Below, piece by piece: positions 1 to 10,352 of a stretch of DNA of 64,000 nt. The first letter of the stretch is position 1. Every line of letters begins with the position of its first letter. A program made the position numbers and the translations under genes. This stretch comes from Corynebacterium tuscaniense (lineage in GTDB: Bacteria > Actinomycetota > Actinomycetes > Mycobacteriales > Mycobacteriaceae), in assembly GCF_008693065.1 (NCBI RefSeq), contig NZ_VXKH01000003.1, positions 1-64,000 on the forward strand. Reading direction: 5' to 3'. A model generated the notes under the pieces. The model ran no database searches. It was not told where the DNA came from and worked only from the letters and a program-made list of their open reading frames with translations.

Positions 1-1510
1 GCGTCGGCGTTGGTGTCGGTGCCGGTTGCCACGGCCACGGAGACGGCGGTTGTGGTGTTGGTGGCTGCGGTGCCGGCGGTTGTGGTGTTGGTGGCTGCGG
101 TGCCGGCGGGTTGTTGCCACCGCCTCGCTTCACCGCCGCAGCTGGGTCAACGATACCGGTGCCACAGCCATTGCAGCTACCGCGCAACGGACGCGTCGTC
201 GAACGCAGTCTCTGTGCGACCTGGTCCGGAGACATCTGGCTCTCCGCCCGCATGAGTGCCACAACACCAGCGACGTACGGTGCCGCCATAGAGGTACCTT
301 GAAGGTCACCGTAGGACGGCCTGCCTGGGCGCTGCCTTCCGGAGTTGTAGGTGGCCAGAATTCCACCGCCCTGGTTGGAATCGCCGCCAGGAGCGGTGAC
401 ATCCACTGGTGCGCCGTAGTTCGAGTAGCTGGACTTCTGGTCGCGCGGACCAGATGCAGCAACAGTGATGACACCCCGGCAGCTGGCCGGCGTGACGTTA
501 GCAGCGTTCTGGCTCTCATTACCTGCTGCGACCACCACGACGGTGCCCCGGCTGCGCGCGTTATCGATCGCCTGCTGATAAGCCCGAGAGCACTTGCCCT
601 GGCCACCGAGCGACATATTGATCACGGTCGCCGGGTTCGGGTTGCGGGGCACACCGCGCACAGTGCCACCCGATGCCCACTCGATTGCATCAACAATATC
701 GGAGCTGTAACCACCGCACGGCCCCATGACGCGAACCGGCTGAATAGTCGCGCGCGGAGCAACACTGGCTACGCCCTCACCGTTATCGGCCACCGCGGCA
801 GAAATACCGGCCACGTGCGTTCCATGCCACGAGGAGTTATTAGCTCGTCCACATTGACCGGGCTCCGTCCAGTCTCCCTCATCTCGTGGATTCGGATCCC
901 ATCCGTCACCGTCTCGACCGGTTTGCGGTGAAGAGATGAAGTCATATCCACCCCGCACATTCTGGTTAAGGTCCGGATGGTTTGTAATGCCGGTGTCAAG
1001 AACTGCAATGGTTTGCCCAGCGCCACGCTTGGGGGCATTTGCCCACGCGGTCTCAATGCTGGGGCCTACCGAGCCATTCAGCGACCACTGTTGGCGGAAA
1101 TGTGGATCATTCACCGCCATCGGGTACATGCGCACATCCTCTTCGATGTGATCAACCTTGCCGCTGGCAAGAGCTTCTCGCATGAACTTATCCACTTCGT
1201 CGTCGCTCATCTTCCTATCGGATGTGACAACAGTGGTGCCATCTTCGCGCTCACGGACTTCCGTCACATCTGGCAACGACTCTTCCGTAGCCGTGTTGAG
1301 AGTTCTTATGCGCTCCTCAGACTTGTCCACATCATCGGAAAAGTCCACGATGAATCGCGTCGGCGCTTTGTCCTCTTGACTCTGTATGCCAACATTTGGT
1401 GCGCTAGCAATCTTCCCATCTTGCGCAGACGTCACCGGCGCTTGCGCCGAAACCATGAGCATGAGGCTCATTGGTACGGCCACATAAGCAAAGGATTTTC
1501 TAGGTTGCAA
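1..1510 (-). CDS. Secreted subtilisin-like serine protease (S8), 3' end outside window
   Basis: Extracellular peptidase of the subtilase family. Translation from a TTG at 1510 (GAAGGGG about 7 bases upstream) gives a signal peptide of about 30 residues with an AQA/SAQ cleavage region, an I9-like propeptide (about 50-130) and a catalytic domain with the full triad: Asp172 in VLDTGI, His229 in SSWHGTHVAG and Ser407 in GTSMAAPYVAG, plus the oxyanion Asn331 in AAGNES. After the catalytic domain comes a Pro/Gln/Thr-rich tail (PAPQPPTPQPP and a PT run) still open at base 1, so at least 503 codons are present and the C-terminus is missing. A tail of this kind could be a wall-spanning linker or lead to a membrane anchor as in mycosins; no type VII secretion gene is visible here. 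The start is less certain than the product. Confidence 0.85.
   Translation of the reverse strand, partial: MQPRKSFAYVAVPMSLMLMVSAQAPVTSAQDGKIASAPNVGIQSQEDKAPTRFIVDFSDDVDKSEERIRTLNTATEESLPDVTEVREREDGTTVVTSDRKMSDDEVDKFMREALASGKVDHIEEDVRMYPMAVNDPHFRQQWSLNGSVGPSIETAWANAPKRGAGQTIAVLDTGITNHPDLNQNVRGGYDFISSPQTGRDGDGWDPNPRDEGDWTEPGQCGRANNSSWHGTHVAGISAAVADNGEGVASVAPRATIQPVRVMGPCGGYSSDIVDAIEWASGGTVRGVPRNPNPATVINMSLGGQGKCSRAYQQAIDNARSRGTVVVVAAGNESQNAANVTPASCRGVITVAASGPRDQKSSYSNYGAPVDVTAPGGDSNQGGGILATYNSGRQRPGRPSYGDLQGTSMAAPYVAGVVALMRAESQMSPDQVAQRLRSTTRPLRGSCNGCGTGIVDPAAAVKRGGGNNPPAPQPPTPQPPAPQPPTPQPPSPWPWQPAPTPTPT
52..111. repeat. Two tandem 30-bp units inside the protease tail
   Basis: A 30-base unit (GTGGTGTTGGTGGCTGCGGT and on) occurs twice in succession. 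It encodes the repeated PPAPQPPTPQ block of the protease tail on the minus strand, so tail length could vary by slippage or recombination. Confidence 0.75.
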
Positions 1511-1886
1511 TGACCTACCCCTTCAGTCAATGTTTCGGTGTTCCCAGCGACCGATACCCCTGCCTCAAAAGACATGAGCACGCTCGCCGGCTTCCTACCG
1601 TCCCGTCAAGTAACGGCACGATAACGGAACAATAACAAAGATGACGCATAAACGTAAGAATTGACTAAGTTTACGGGCATACTTATGTACAGGTTCTTAG
1701 TTTTTTCTAAGGTTGATGTAGTGCGCATCCTGCAGAAATCCCTCCGAAGATGCTTGACACGCTCCCACCCCTTTTGTTCACCCCCGACCGTACAAACAGT
1801 CACTCCAGCAGCACGAAGCCCCGTGGTCTGGATGGAAACCAGCACCCACGGGGCATTCGACGATGGTGCACGGTGGCACCTAAAAG
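1511..1886. other. Intergenic region between rplT and the protease gene
   Basis: 376 bases without a convincing gene. It holds the hairpin at 1818-1854 downstream of rplT and an A/T-rich stretch (about 1610-1700) that probably carries the leftward protease promoter, but I could not fix a -10/-35 pair with confidence. Confidence 0.5.
1818..1854 (-). terminator. Hairpin downstream of rplT
   Basis: GCCCCGTGG pairs with CCACGGGGC across a 19-base loop, 33 bases beyond the rplT stop. There is no clear U-run, so it may be a terminator or simply a 3' stabilising stem for the infC-rpmI-rplT mRNA. Confidence 0.45.
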
Positions 1887-2270
1887 CTAGGCGACTTTCG
1901 GAGCATTGACATCTTCCGGAAGAGCATTCTTAGCCACCTCGCACAGCGCGGAGAACGCCGCGAAGTCGTTGACGGCCAGCTCGGCCAGGATCTTGCGGTC
2001 CACATCAACCTCAGCGAGCTTCAGTCCGTGGATGAGGCGATTGTAGGTGATGTCGTTCATACGGGCAGCCGCGTTGATGCGCTGGATCCAGAGCTTACGA
2101 AACTCGGACTTGCGGGCGCGACGGTCACGGTATGCGTAGGTATGGGAGTGCAGCCACTGTTCCTTGGCCTTGCGGTAGAGACGGGAACGCTGGCCGCGGT
2201 AGCCCTTGGCAGACTTGAGAATGGCGCGACGCTTCTTCTTGGCGTTAACTGAGCGCTTAACACGTGCCAC
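1887..2270 (-). CDS. rplT: 50S ribosomal protein L20
   Basis: Structural protein of the large subunit, needed for early 50S assembly. The 127-residue product has the expected N-terminus [19 protein letters not shown], the basic extended helix (residues 1-60) and the globular C-terminal domain, with a short acidic tail ending in PKVA. It is the last gene of infC-rpmI-rplT, 60 bases after rpmI. In Firmicutes and Enterobacteria L20 also represses its own operon by binding the leader or the rpmI region; the leader hairpins at 3145-3222 could serve this here, which is inference. Confidence 0.98.
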   Translation of the reverse strand: MARVKRSVNAKKKRRAILKSAKGYRGQRSRLYRKAKEQWLHSHTYAYRDRRARKSEFRKLWIQRINAAARMNDITYNRLIHGLKLAEVDVDRKILAELAVNDFAAFSALCEVAKNALPEDVNAPKVA

Positions 2271-2330
2271 AGTGATACTTCCTTAAATTCTCGTAACGGA
2301 TGGATTTTCTAGGGAAAGGCAGGCGCTCGA

Positions 2331-2525
2331 TTAAGCCATGCCGAGGAGGCGCTTAGCGCGCTTGACGTCACCTTTAGCAACGTCGGTGGTGCCGGAGAGC
2401 TTACGGCGACGCTTGGACGAAAGCTTCTCGTTCAGGTGGCGCTTACCAGCCTGCTCGCGGCGCAGCTTGCCAGAGCCGGTGACCTTGATGCGCTTTGCGG
2501 TGCCCTTGTGGGTCTTCTGCTTCAT
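2331..2525 (-). CDS. rpmI: 50S ribosomal protein L35
   Basis: Small basic large-subunit protein of 64 residues, the normal family length, beginning MKQKTHKGTAKRIKVTGSGK and containing the conserved KRRRKLSGT stretch. It lies between infC (31 bases upstream) and rplT (60 bases downstream) on the same strand, the usual bacterial order for this operon. Confidence 0.98.
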   Translation of the reverse strand: MKQKTHKGTAKRIKVTGSGKLRREQAGKRHLNEKLSSKRRRKLSGTTDVAKGDVKRAKRLLGMA

Positions 2526-2556
2526 AGTGGTAAATCCTTAAAGGCGGTGAAACGAT

Positions 2557-3078
<522 letters not shown>

Positions 3079-3144
3079 GAGAACTCCTAGTGTCTAGGGC
3101 GGTTATGTGGTTCGCTACCGATTCGCCCGTGAGAATTCCCCCTC

Positions 3145-3180
3145 AAACAAAATCCCACGCTGCCGGTGGCACGCGTGGGA
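3145..3180 (-). terminator. Candidate attenuator in the infC leader
   Basis: Read on the minus strand, TCCCACGC pairs with GCGTGGGA, the stem continues inward as TGCC/GGCA with a 3-base loop, and TTTTGTTT follows. This is a Rho-independent terminator placed 67 bases before the infC start, inside its leader rather than after a gene, so it looks like a regulated attenuator. Confidence 0.6.
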
Positions 3181-3191
3181 GTTCATCCGAA

Positions 3192-3222
3192 AACGGCGCC
3201 AGCTGCTATGGCTGCCACCGTT
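3192..3222 (-). other. Upstream hairpin of the infC leader
   Basis: AACGGTGGCAGC pairs with GCTGGCGCCGTT (12 pairs, one G-G mismatch, 7-base loop) just before the terminator-like stem. Two stacked stems in front of infC resemble the L20-responsive leaders of other phyla in layout; homology was not tested. Confidence 0.45.
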
Positions 3223-3476
3223 GTTTTGACCCTTAGCCTTCCGGTGGCCGGCGGCATCAGGTGGGAGTAACTCCACTTGCAACCTATGTACCTGTGAAGG
3301 TTCGTAGGCGGTAGTGGGTAAAGGTTAGCACTCCCCTGCTGGAGCACCAAATCTAAGCACGCAAACCGCTCTTTAGGTTATCAATGTAACGACACAATAA
3401 CGTTTCGCACGCGTTTGGAACCGTTCGGGCCTTTGCGTCGTCTAAGTAGTAACCAACCATTGTTAGGAGGACCAAC

Positions 3477-5447
3477 ATGAATCAACCGCCTGATCGGATT
3501 CTTGCGGATGTTCACCGTCAACTCGGCGAACTCCGAGAGAGCACTGCGCGTTCGCAGATGCTTGTCGCCGACATCCAGGCATCCCTAAATCGCCTCACTC
3601 CTGGCCCAGCTGTAGGAAGCCCGACACCCCAAAAACAGCAGGAAGCACAACCCGTGATGGCACAACCAGCGATACAGACGGCATCGCCAGGGACAATGCC
3701 CCACCATCCGGCGCAACCGGCACCGCTGCAACCGCAGCCAAAGGAACCGGTGGTTCCTCCCAAGTCGCCGAAGCCGAAACTGTCCACCGAGCAGTTGGTG
3801 CTGCGTTGGGCGGCGGTCATCGGCTCAATCATCACGTTTGCGGGCGCATGTTTCGGCATTGCGTTGGCTATTCAAACTGGCCTCCTAGGCCCCGTTGGCC
3901 GCGTGGTGGGTGCTGCGCTTCTCGCATTCATCTTGCTGGGAGTGGGCATTAGAGTGGACCGACGCAAGGGAAGCAACGCGGGCGTCATGGCACTTTATGT
4001 GACTTCATTCCTCATCCTCATCGCGGATCTGTGGTATGCCGCGTCGGTCCAAGGTTGGCTAGGTCCCATAGCGAAAGTCGCGGTATTCCTTGCCGTGTGG
4101 TTCAGCTACCTCGCACTTGCGAAATGGCGCAATAGCCTTCAGTTGGTTTTGGCCATGTGCATCATCCTCGTGTTCCACACTTTCTTCCTTTTCACCAACA
4201 ACAATCTGATCAATGGCCTCGTAATGGTCGCACCTATCGCGGTGATCCTTTTGACCTGGTGGATGGCACGGGAAGCCTCCCCACGCCTCATTGCAATTGT
4301 TCGTGGTACAGCGGGCGCACTGCTAGCTTGGCAGACCTATGTACTTGCTTTCTCCACCCCTCTCTTTTTCGACGTTTCGTCGTCGGAGGAACCGATCGGT
4401 TTCGCAGTCACATTCCCACTGATCGGCCTTGTGCTTCTCGTTCTTGGGGAGATCTTCTTCGTCGCAGCTGGCGCTCAGCGTGTCCACAACATCATCTCGG
4501 CGGTCGTCGTGCCGGCGGTCATTTTGGTGGCCTCCTATGCGCTGCTCCGTGATACTGGCACGTGGCTACCTTTCCTCATCGCCACTGTAATAACCGTCCT
4601 TGTCGCTGTTATTGGCCCGAAGAACAAAACAGAATTCTCATCGGATCTTCTTACCGGCTGGCTTATCGTGTTGCCGTTCACATTCTTCCGGCCATTCATT
4701 GATTCCCAAGATTTCACTGGGAATACTCCTCAGGCAGAGGCAATTCCGGTACTGATCTTCTTTGCCGCCGCTATCACCGTGTTGATGCTTTTGCACCGCC
4801 TGCAAGTCAACACGCTGGCGGTCCTAGCTAGCTGGGCATTTATGCTCTTGGTCGGCGTTCTTCCCATGCTTGCGTACACCTTGAATCCTTCAATCACCAC
4901 CCGCTGGTCCTGGTTCACGCTGATCCAAGGCCTTCTGCTGGCGGCTTTGCTCATTATCGCTGTGACACGAAAAGCCCTATGGCGTGGAGTGACCGCCCAG
5001 GCACGCGCCGTCTCTGCTGGTTATGGTCTCATTCTGGAGATGTTAGCGGTAGTGACTATCGTCGACTTGCTTTGGCGGATCTCTACCGAAGTGGCTGGCG
5101 CCCCGAGCGAGGCGGTCGTGGAAAGCTCTCGAATGGGCTTCTACAACGGCCACATGATTGTATCCATCTCCTGGATGGCTGCTGCTTCCTGGCTTTTGCT
5201 CAAACGCCCCGGAGCTATGGACACCAAGACCCTGCGCACCACTGGTTTGGTCATGGCCATAGTGGCTACGGGCAAGCTGGTCTTCTTCGACATGGCGGCG
5301 CTTGGCGGAATCCCACGCGTGCTCACATTCATCGTCTGTGGTCTGCTCCTCATCGCCGTTGCGATCAAGGGCGCACAACGCAAGACCACAGCTGCCAACA
5401 CCAGTCCCGCCGATGTAGATGTTGATGTGCTCGAGCGACGAAACTAA
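3477..5447 (+). CDS. DUF2339-type polytopic membrane protein
   Basis: Predicted integral membrane protein of 656 residues, function unknown. The first 100 residues are cytoplasmic, with a coiled-coil segment (about 8-40: [19 protein letters not shown]) and a Pro/Gln-rich linker (45-100). After that come many closely spaced hydrophobic helices, beginning about residue 110 ([20 protein letters not shown]), and the tail is hydrophilic. The layout of coiled coil, linker and dense helices fits the DUF2339 family. The start ATG follows AGGAGG by 7 bases. It is convergent with uvrA and the two stop codons overlap by four bases. Confidence 0.75.
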   Translation: MNQPPDRILADVHRQLGELRESTARSQMLVADIQASLNRLTPGPAVGSPTPQKQQEAQPVMAQPAIQTASPGTMPHHPAQPAPLQPQPKEPVVPPKSPKPKLSTEQLVLRWAAVIGSIITFAGACFGIALAIQTGLLGPVGRVVGAALLAFILLGVGIRVDRRKGSNAGVMALYVTSFLILIADLWYAASVQGWLGPIAKVAVFLAVWFSYLALAKWRNSLQLVLAMCIILVFHTFFLFTNNNLINGLVMVAPIAVILLTWWMAREASPRLIAIVRGTAGALLAWQTYVLAFSTPLFFDVSSSEEPIGFAVTFPLIGLVLLVLGEIFFVAAGAQRVHNIISAVVVPAVILVASYALLRDTGTWLPFLIATVITVLVAVIGPKNKTEFSSDLLTGWLIVLPFTFFRPFIDSQDFTGNTPQAEAIPVLIFFAAAITVLMLLHRLQVNTLAVLASWAFMLLVGVLPMLAYTLNPSITTRWSWFTLIQGLLLAALLIIAVTRKALWRGVTAQARAVSAGYGLILEMLAVVTIVDLLWRISTEVAGAPSEAVVESSRMGFYNGHMIVSISWMAAASWLLLKRPGAMDTKTLRTTGLVMAIVATGKLVFFDMAALGGIPRVLTFIVCGLLLIAVAIKGAQRKTTAANTSPADVDVDVLERRN

Positions 5448-8293
5448 ACCATTTTGCTCAGGAACTGGCCGGTGAAGGATCCCTTCACCTTGGCCACATC
5501 CTCGGGTGTGCCTTCGGCAACGACGGTTCCACCGCCGGAGCCACCTTCAGGGCCCATATCGATGATCCAGTCAGCACACTTGATCACATCGAGGTTGTGC
5601 TCAATAACTAGGACAGAGTTGCCCTTATCTACCAAACCATTGAGCACGAGCATGAGTTTGCGGATGTCCTCAAAGTGAAGGCCCGTCGTCGGCTCGTCGA
5701 GAATGTAGATTGTGCGCCCGTTTGAGCGCTTCTGCAGCTCGGCAGCCAGCTTCACGCGCTGGGCCTCACCACCAGACAACGTCGTGGCGGATTGGCCGAG
5801 GCGGACGTAGCCCAAGCCGACGTCGCAAAGCGTCTGCAGATACCGGTGAATTGACGTGATGGGTTCAAAGAACTCGGTGGCCTCACTGATGGGCATATCC
5901 AGCACTTCGGCGATGTTCTTGCCCTTGTAGCGGACCTCAAGCGTTTCGCGGTTGTAGCGCGCGCCGCCACACACCTCACACGGCACATACACGTCAGGCA
6001 GGAAGTTCATTTCAATCTTGATAGTGCCGTCGCCGCGGCACGCTTCGCAGCGACCACCCTTGACGTTGAAGGAGAAGCGACCCGCCTTGTAGCCACGAAC
6101 CTTTGCTTCTTGAGTCTCAGCAAAGAGGTTGCGGATCTTGTCAAAGACTCCCGTGTACGTTGCCGGGTTTGAGCGAGGCGTACGTCCAATCGGCGACTGA
6201 TCCACCTGTACCAGTTTGTCTAGGTGCTCTAGGCCCTCAACTTTTTTGACACGTCCTGGAACCTGGCGGGCACCGTTGAGTCGGTTCTGCAGAGTCTTGG
6301 CCAGAATCTGGTTGACCAGGGTGGACTTGCCCGAGCCGGAAACGCCCGTGACAGCGACGAGAACACCGAGTGGAATGTCTACCGAAACGTTATCAAGATT
6401 GTTCTCCCGGGCGCCGACGACTTTCAGCTGCCGTTTCTTATCTCGGGGGCGGCGTGTTTCTGGAACGGCAATTGCCTTCTTGCCCGACAGGTAGTCACCG
6501 GTCAGGGAGTTCTTGGCTTTCAGGATTCCCTTCGGGGGTCCCTGGTAGACCACTTCCCCACCGTATTCACCGGCGAAGGGGCCGATGTCAATGAGCCAGT
6601 CCGCTTCCCGGATTGTGTCTTCATCGTGCTCGACCACAACGAGGGTGTTGCCAATATCGCGGAGCTTCTTCAAGGTGGAAATAAGTCGCTGGTTATCGCG
6701 CTGGTGCAGGCCAATGGAGGGCTCATCCAGAACGTACAAAACACCGGCGAGACCGGAACCGATCTGGGTGGCCAGTCGGATGCGCTGTGCTTCACCGCCG
6801 GACAGGGTCCCGGCAGAGCGGGACAGGGTGAGGTAGTTCAAGCCGACATCCAGTAGGAAGTGCAGGCGCGCCTGGATTTCCCGCAGCACTGCGCCTGCAA
6901 TCATTTCTTCGCGATATCCCAGGACCAGGTTGTCCAGGTACTCAGAAGCATCTTCAACGGAAAGTTCGGTGAGTCCAGCAATCGACTTCTCACCATGCGT
7001 GGTGGAATCCAAACGCACGGCCAAGATTTCCGGCTTCAGACGCGCACCATGACACGTCGGGCAAGCCACATCACGTGTGTAGGCCATGAAGCGCTCTTTG
7101 GTGTGCTCTGAATCAGACTGCTCTATCTTTCGGTGCAGGTATCCCCGCACGCCCTCGAAGGCGGCGGTGAAGGAGCGCTGGCGCCCATAGCGGTTCTTGT
7201 ATCGGACGGACACCTTCGTATCAGTGCCGTTGATCAGGGCATCTCGGTGGCTCTTCTTTAAGCTGGACAAGGGCGCTTCTGGGTCGAAGCCTTCCTCCTT
7301 CGCCAGGGCAATGATGAGTTTGGCAAAGTACCCCTTATTAGGGCTGGAGTTCCACGGCTGGAATGCGTCTACTGCTGGTGCATCTGGGTCTGGGATGACC
7401 AAGTCCGTGTCGATCTCAGCGCGGGTTCCCAAGCCATCACACGCTGGGCAGGCACCAAAGGGAGAGTTAAAGGAAAACGCGCGTGGCTCGTACTCCTCCA
7501 CGCCGAGGGTGTGGCCATTCGGGCACGCCATCTTCTCGGAGAAGATCACCACTCGATCCGGATCATCAGCATCTTTTTCAACCCAGTCGAAGGCCACGAG
7601 TCCGTCGGCAAGCTTGAGCGCAGTTTCCACGGAATCAGTGAGACGCTGCTTCTGACTCTCTTTGACTGTGAGACGATCCACCACAACGTCAATATTGTGC
7701 TTGATCTGCTTCTGTAGCTTCGGCGGATCGCTTAACGTATACGTCTCACCATCCACGTTGACGCGGGCATAGCCTTGTGTGGCAAGGTCAGCGAAGAGGT
7801 CTACAAACTCACCCTTGCGTTTACGCACAATTGGCGCAAGCACCTGGAATTTGGTGCGCTCCGGGTTCTCCATCACCTGATCCACAATTTGCTGTGGTGT
7901 TTGTCTTTCAATCACCGCATCACACACTGGACAATGCGCCGTGCCCGCGCGGGAGTAAAGGAGGCGCAGGTAGTCGTAGATCTCCGTAATCGTGCCCACC
8001 GTGGAACGAGGGTTACGGTTAGTTGATTTCTGGTCTATAGACACAGCTGGGCTCAGCCCATCAATGTAATCAACCTCGGGTTTGTCCATCTGCCCCAGGA
8101 ACATGCGCGCATAGGAGCTCAGTGATTCGACGTAACGGCGCTGGCCTTCAGCAAAGATCGTGTCAAAGGCAAGAGAGGACTTCCCAGAACCTGACAGCCC
8201 GGTAAACACCACCATTTTGTCGCGGGGTAGTTCAATGTCTATTCCCTTGAGGTTGTGTTCGCGTGCTCCGCGGACAATCAGCTTCTCAGCCAC
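5444..8293 (-). CDS. uvrA: Excinuclease ABC subunit A
   Basis: Damage-recognition ATPase of nucleotide excision repair; a UvrA dimer loads UvrB on lesions. The 949-residue product has two ABC ATPase modules: Walker [11 protein letters not shown] near residue 33 and [10 protein letters not shown] near 640, signatures [12 protein letters not shown] and [12 protein letters not shown], and Zn modules with CPACDG and CEAC...CEVC. Length is normal. The start is a GTG at 8293 because the family begins [15 protein letters not shown]. It stands alone, divergent from the metallo-hydrolase; no clear LexA box was found upstream. uvrB lies 5 kb away in the same orientation. Confidence 0.98.
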   Translation of the reverse strand: MAEKLIVRGAREHNLKGIDIELPRDKMVVFTGLSGSGKSSLAFDTIFAEGQRRYVESLSSYARMFLGQMDKPEVDYIDGLSPAVSIDQKSTNRNPRSTVGTITEIYDYLRLLYSRAGTAHCPVCDAVIERQTPQQIVDQVMENPERTKFQVLAPIVRKRKGEFVDLFADLATQGYARVNVDGETYTLSDPPKLQKQIKHNIDVVVDRLTVKESQKQRLTDSVETALKLADGLVAFDWVEKDADDPDRVVIFSEKMACPNGHTLGVEEYEPRAFSFNSPFGACPACDGLGTRAEIDTDLVIPDPDAPAVDAFQPWNSSPNKGYFAKLIIALAKEEGFDPEAPLSSLKKSHRDALINGTDTKVSVRYKNRYGRQRSFTAAFEGVRGYLHRKIEQSDSEHTKERFMAYTRDVACPTCHGARLKPEILAVRLDSTTHGEKSIAGLTELSVEDASEYLDNLVLGYREEMIAGAVLREIQARLHFLLDVGLNYLTLSRSAGTLSGGEAQRIRLATQIGSGLAGVLYVLDEPSIGLHQRDNQRLISTLKKLRDIGNTLVVVEHDEDTIREADWLIDIGPFAGEYGGEVVYQGPPKGILKAKNSLTGDYLSGKKAIAVPETRRPRDKKRQLKVVGARENNLDNVSVDIPLGVLVAVTGVSGSGKSTLVNQILAKTLQNRLNGARQVPGRVKKVEGLEHLDKLVQVDQSPIGRTPRSNPATYTGVFDKIRNLFAETQEAKVRGYKAGRFSFNVKGGRCEACRGDGTIKIEMNFLPDVYVPCEVCGGARYNRETLEVRYKGKNIAEVLDMPISEATEFFEPITSIHRYLQTLCDVGLGYVRLGQSATTLSGGEAQRVKLAAELQKRSNGRTIYILDEPTTGLHFEDIRKLMLVLNGLVDKGNSVLVIEHNLDVIKCADWIIDMGPEGGSGGGTVVAEGTPEDVAKVKGSFTGQFLSKMV

Positions 8294-8408
8294 AGGCAGT
8301 GCATCCCCTTGTTTCAGTTGATGGTTGGATCCTCGAACAAAGATACCAACGCTAGCCGCTCACTAATCATTCCCGCAGCATCAACCTACGCAAGCGGCTG
8401 GCTTCTCA

Positions 8409-8421
8409 TAGAGTAGGCGCC
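8409..8421 (+). promoter_or_regulatory. -10 box of a leaderless metallo-hydrolase transcript
   Basis: TAGAGT (8409-8414) ends seven bases before the ATG, so transcription should start at or next to the start codon. No Shine-Dalgarno sequence is present. Confidence 0.55.
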
Positions 8422-9021
8422 ATGAACACTCTGACCCTTCACTCCGTTTCCGTATCCCCAATGGATAACAATTGTTACCTGTTGGCGTGTGGTGAGCAGG
8501 GTTTGCTTATCGACGCTGCCGCGGAACCACACACTCTCCTTTCCATGGCTGAATCCGCCGGAGTGCGCATCACCGATGTCCTGACAACGCATCGGCACGC
8601 AGACCACGTCGGAGCTTTGAAGGAGATCCTCGAAGCAACTGGAGCGAACCACTGGGGTTCCTTCCTTGACGCGCCGGCGCTGCCCGTTGCGCCGGATCAT
8701 GAGCTGCATGAGGGGGACACACTCGACTTCGCTGGGCACGAATTCCCTGTCCATATCCTCCGCGGGCACACGCCCGGCGGTGCATCCATTGCCGCTGAGA
8801 TTGATGGCACAGTAAATCTCTTCGTCGGCGATTCCCTCTTCCCCGGCGGAGTGGGCGGGACGAACGGCGAAGGCGATTTTGTCCGCTTGTTCACGGATGT
8901 GAAAGAAAAACTTTTTGATCAATATCAGGATGATGCGATCGTGCGCCCAGGACACGGAAAACCGACAACATTGGGTGCAGAGCGACCACATCTGGACGAA
9001 TGGTGGAAGCGTCGCTGGTAG
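8422..9021 (+). CDS. MBL-fold metallo-hydrolase (glyoxalase II-like)
   Basis: Zn-dependent hydrolase of the metallo-beta-lactamase fold, 199 residues, cytoplasmic. The metal-binding motif THRHADHVG (His57, His59, Asp61, His62) is intact, followed by GHTPGG and a C-terminal PGHGKPT, as in small hydroxyacylglutathione-hydrolase-like proteins. Actinobacteria lack glutathione, so the substrate may be a mycothiol thioester or another thioester or lactone (inference). It diverges from uvrA and appears to be read from its own leaderless promoter. Confidence 0.85.
   Translation: MNTLTLHSVSVSPMDNNCYLLACGEQGLLIDAAAEPHTLLSMAESAGVRITDVLTTHRHADHVGALKEILEATGANHWGSFLDAPALPVAPDHELHEGDTLDFAGHEFPVHILRGHTPGGASIAAEIDGTVNLFVGDSLFPGGVGGTNGEGDFVRLFTDVKEKLFDQYQDDAIVRPGHGKPTTLGAERPHLDEWWKRRW
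8505..8515 (+). repeat. GCTTATCGACG motif, copy 1
   Basis: Inside the metallo-hydrolase gene, read as Leu-Ile-Asp. One of ten exact copies in the window. Confidence 0.8.
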
Positions 9022-9027
9022 TTTTCC

Positions 9028-9056
9028 CTGCCAGCCTGCCGGGATCCGTCTACAGT
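9028..9056 (+). promoter_or_regulatory. Promoter of the DoxX-like repeat protein gene
   Basis: CTGCCA (9028-9033), 17-base spacer, TACAGT (9051-9056). This gives a leader of about 35 bases carrying AGAAGGA six bases before ATG 9097. Confidence 0.6.
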
Positions 9057-9096
9057 AGGAAGAACGGACTATCCCCGAAGTAGAGAAGGATTGAGT

Positions 9097-10209
9097 ATGA
9101 TCCGCAAACTAGCTCGACCGATGCTCGCCTCTGTGTACATCGCAGATGGTGTCAACTCGGTCACCAAAGCTTCCGAGCATGCAAAAAGCGCTGAGAAGGT
9201 AGCTGGCGCTGTGAAGTCGGTGCTCCCGGCTCAGTACGCCAGCTTTATCCCTTCTGACCCGGAGACTCTGGCCAAGATTGGTGGCGGTGTAAAAATCGGC
9301 GCTGGTTCCACTTTCGCACTGGGCAAGGCTCCGCGCCTGTCCGCTGCTCTGCTGGCTGGCTCTTCCGTAGCCACCCTGCTTGGTCGCAATGCGTTCTGGG
9401 AGGCATCCAATGAGTCCGAGAAAACACGCCAGCGCAATGGTGCGTTGACCAACGTTGCTCTCCTCGGCGGTGTGCTGATCGCTGCTGCTGACACCCAGGG
9501 CAAGCCTGGTCTGGCGTGGCGTGCTCAGGACGCAGCAAAGCGTTCTAAGAAGAATATTCAGCAGGCTCTGCCGACCCAGTCTGAGTCTGAAAAGGCTCTA
9601 AAGAAGGCTGGCGAGTGGTTCCAGGACACCCGTGAGACGGTGACCGAGTCCGCTCAGCAAGCAGCTCACCAGGTGTCAGACTACGTGGATGACAACAAAG
9701 GTGACTGGAAGAAAGTCGCTGAGAAGTGGGCTGGCAAGGCTACTGATGTTGCTCATGATGCCGCTGACTGGGCTGAGGACACATACAAGGACCTCAAGCC
9801 GAGCAAGGTTCAGCAGTACAAGGCTAAGCGCCAGGTGAAGGGCCTGATCGGTGACGTGCAGGGCCGTGTGGGTGACGTGCAGGGCCGTATTGAGGACTTG
9901 CAGCCGTCCGCACTGGACAAGTTCAAGACAAAGCGCAAGGTGAACTCTGTCGTGGGCGACCTTCAGGACGCACTGGATGACTTTGTCCCGTCTGCTTTGG
10001 ACAAGTTCAAGGCAAAGCGCCAGGTGAAGAAGGGCGCTGCGAAGGCTCAGAAAACCGCACAAAACGCGATTGACACCCTGCAAGATGCCTTTGACAATCT
10101 TGATGCTGCTCCGAGCCGCCGTCAGAAGCGCAAGCTCAAGAAAAAGGTGAACAAAGCAGAGAAGACGGCCAAGAAAGCCGTGAAGAAGGCAGAGAAGAAG
10201 TTCAAGTAA
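9097..10209 (+). CDS. DoxX-like membrane domain with repeat-rich basic tail
   Basis: 370 residues. Residues 1-145 resemble the DoxX family (hydrophobic stretches near 82-95 and 117-131, GGVKIGAGSTFALGKAPRLSA). The rest is soluble, Ala/Lys/Asp-rich and probably helical: residues 150-232 look like a LEA-type amphipathic region, three related units begin near residues 235, 270 and 298 (PSxxDKFKxKRxV followed by GDLQ-like), and the last 30 residues are strongly basic (KKVNKAEKTAKKAVKKAEKK) like a histone H1 tail. DoxX proteins are normally only 130-180 residues. ATG 9097 is chosen over the TTG at 9091 because AGAAGGA is six bases upstream. A strong terminator follows. Function is unknown; a membrane-tethered nucleoid- or polyanion-binding role is speculation. 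Confidence 0.7.
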   Translation: MIRKLARPMLASVYIADGVNSVTKASEHAKSAEKVAGAVKSVLPAQYASFIPSDPETLAKIGGGVKIGAGSTFALGKAPRLSAALLAGSSVATLLGRNAFWEASNESEKTRQRNGALTNVALLGGVLIAAADTQGKPGLAWRAQDAAKRSKKNIQQALPTQSESEKALKKAGEWFQDTRETVTESAQQAAHQVSDYVDDNKGDWKKVAEKWAGKATDVAHDAADWAEDTYKDLKPSKVQQYKAKRQVKGLIGDVQGRVGDVQGRIEDLQPSALDKFKTKRKVNSVVGDLQDALDDFVPSALDKFKAKRQVKKGAAKAQKTAQNAIDTLQDAFDNLDAAPSRRQKRKLKKKVNKAEKTAKKAVKKAEKKFK

Positions 10210-10236
10210 TTTCTCTCGCTGCTGCCTTTTAGTGTG

Positions 10237-10281
10237 ACAGCCTTATTGCCGGTTTTCCAGCAATAAGGCTGTTTCTCTTTT
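10237..10281 (+). terminator. Rho-independent terminator
   Basis: ACAGCCTTATTG pairs perfectly with CAATAAGGCTGT (12 bp, 12-base loop), followed by TTCTCTTTT, 27 bases after the DoxX-like gene. Confidence 0.9.
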
Positions 10282-10352
10282 CGCGCTAGACTAGACCGTC
10301 ACTGTTTACACGCGAACCGTTCAACAATTCTGAGTAAAGGAGAGTGTGCGTA

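Larger units (their letters stand above)
3079..3476. promoter_or_regulatory. Intergenic region with infC leader and divergent promoters
   Basis: 398 bases without a gene. On the minus strand it holds the long 5' leader of infC with two hairpins (3192-3222 and 3145-3180). The 3361-3460 part should contain the promoters of infC (leftward) and the DUF2339 gene (rightward); the latter has AGGAGG just before its ATG. Exact promoter boxes were not resolved. Confidence 0.5.

Noticed and set aside
26-931. Long open frame on the plus strand opposite the protease gene
   Set aside because: Arg/Cys-rich translation without family pattern; the minus strand encodes a clear subtilase with all catalytic motifs.
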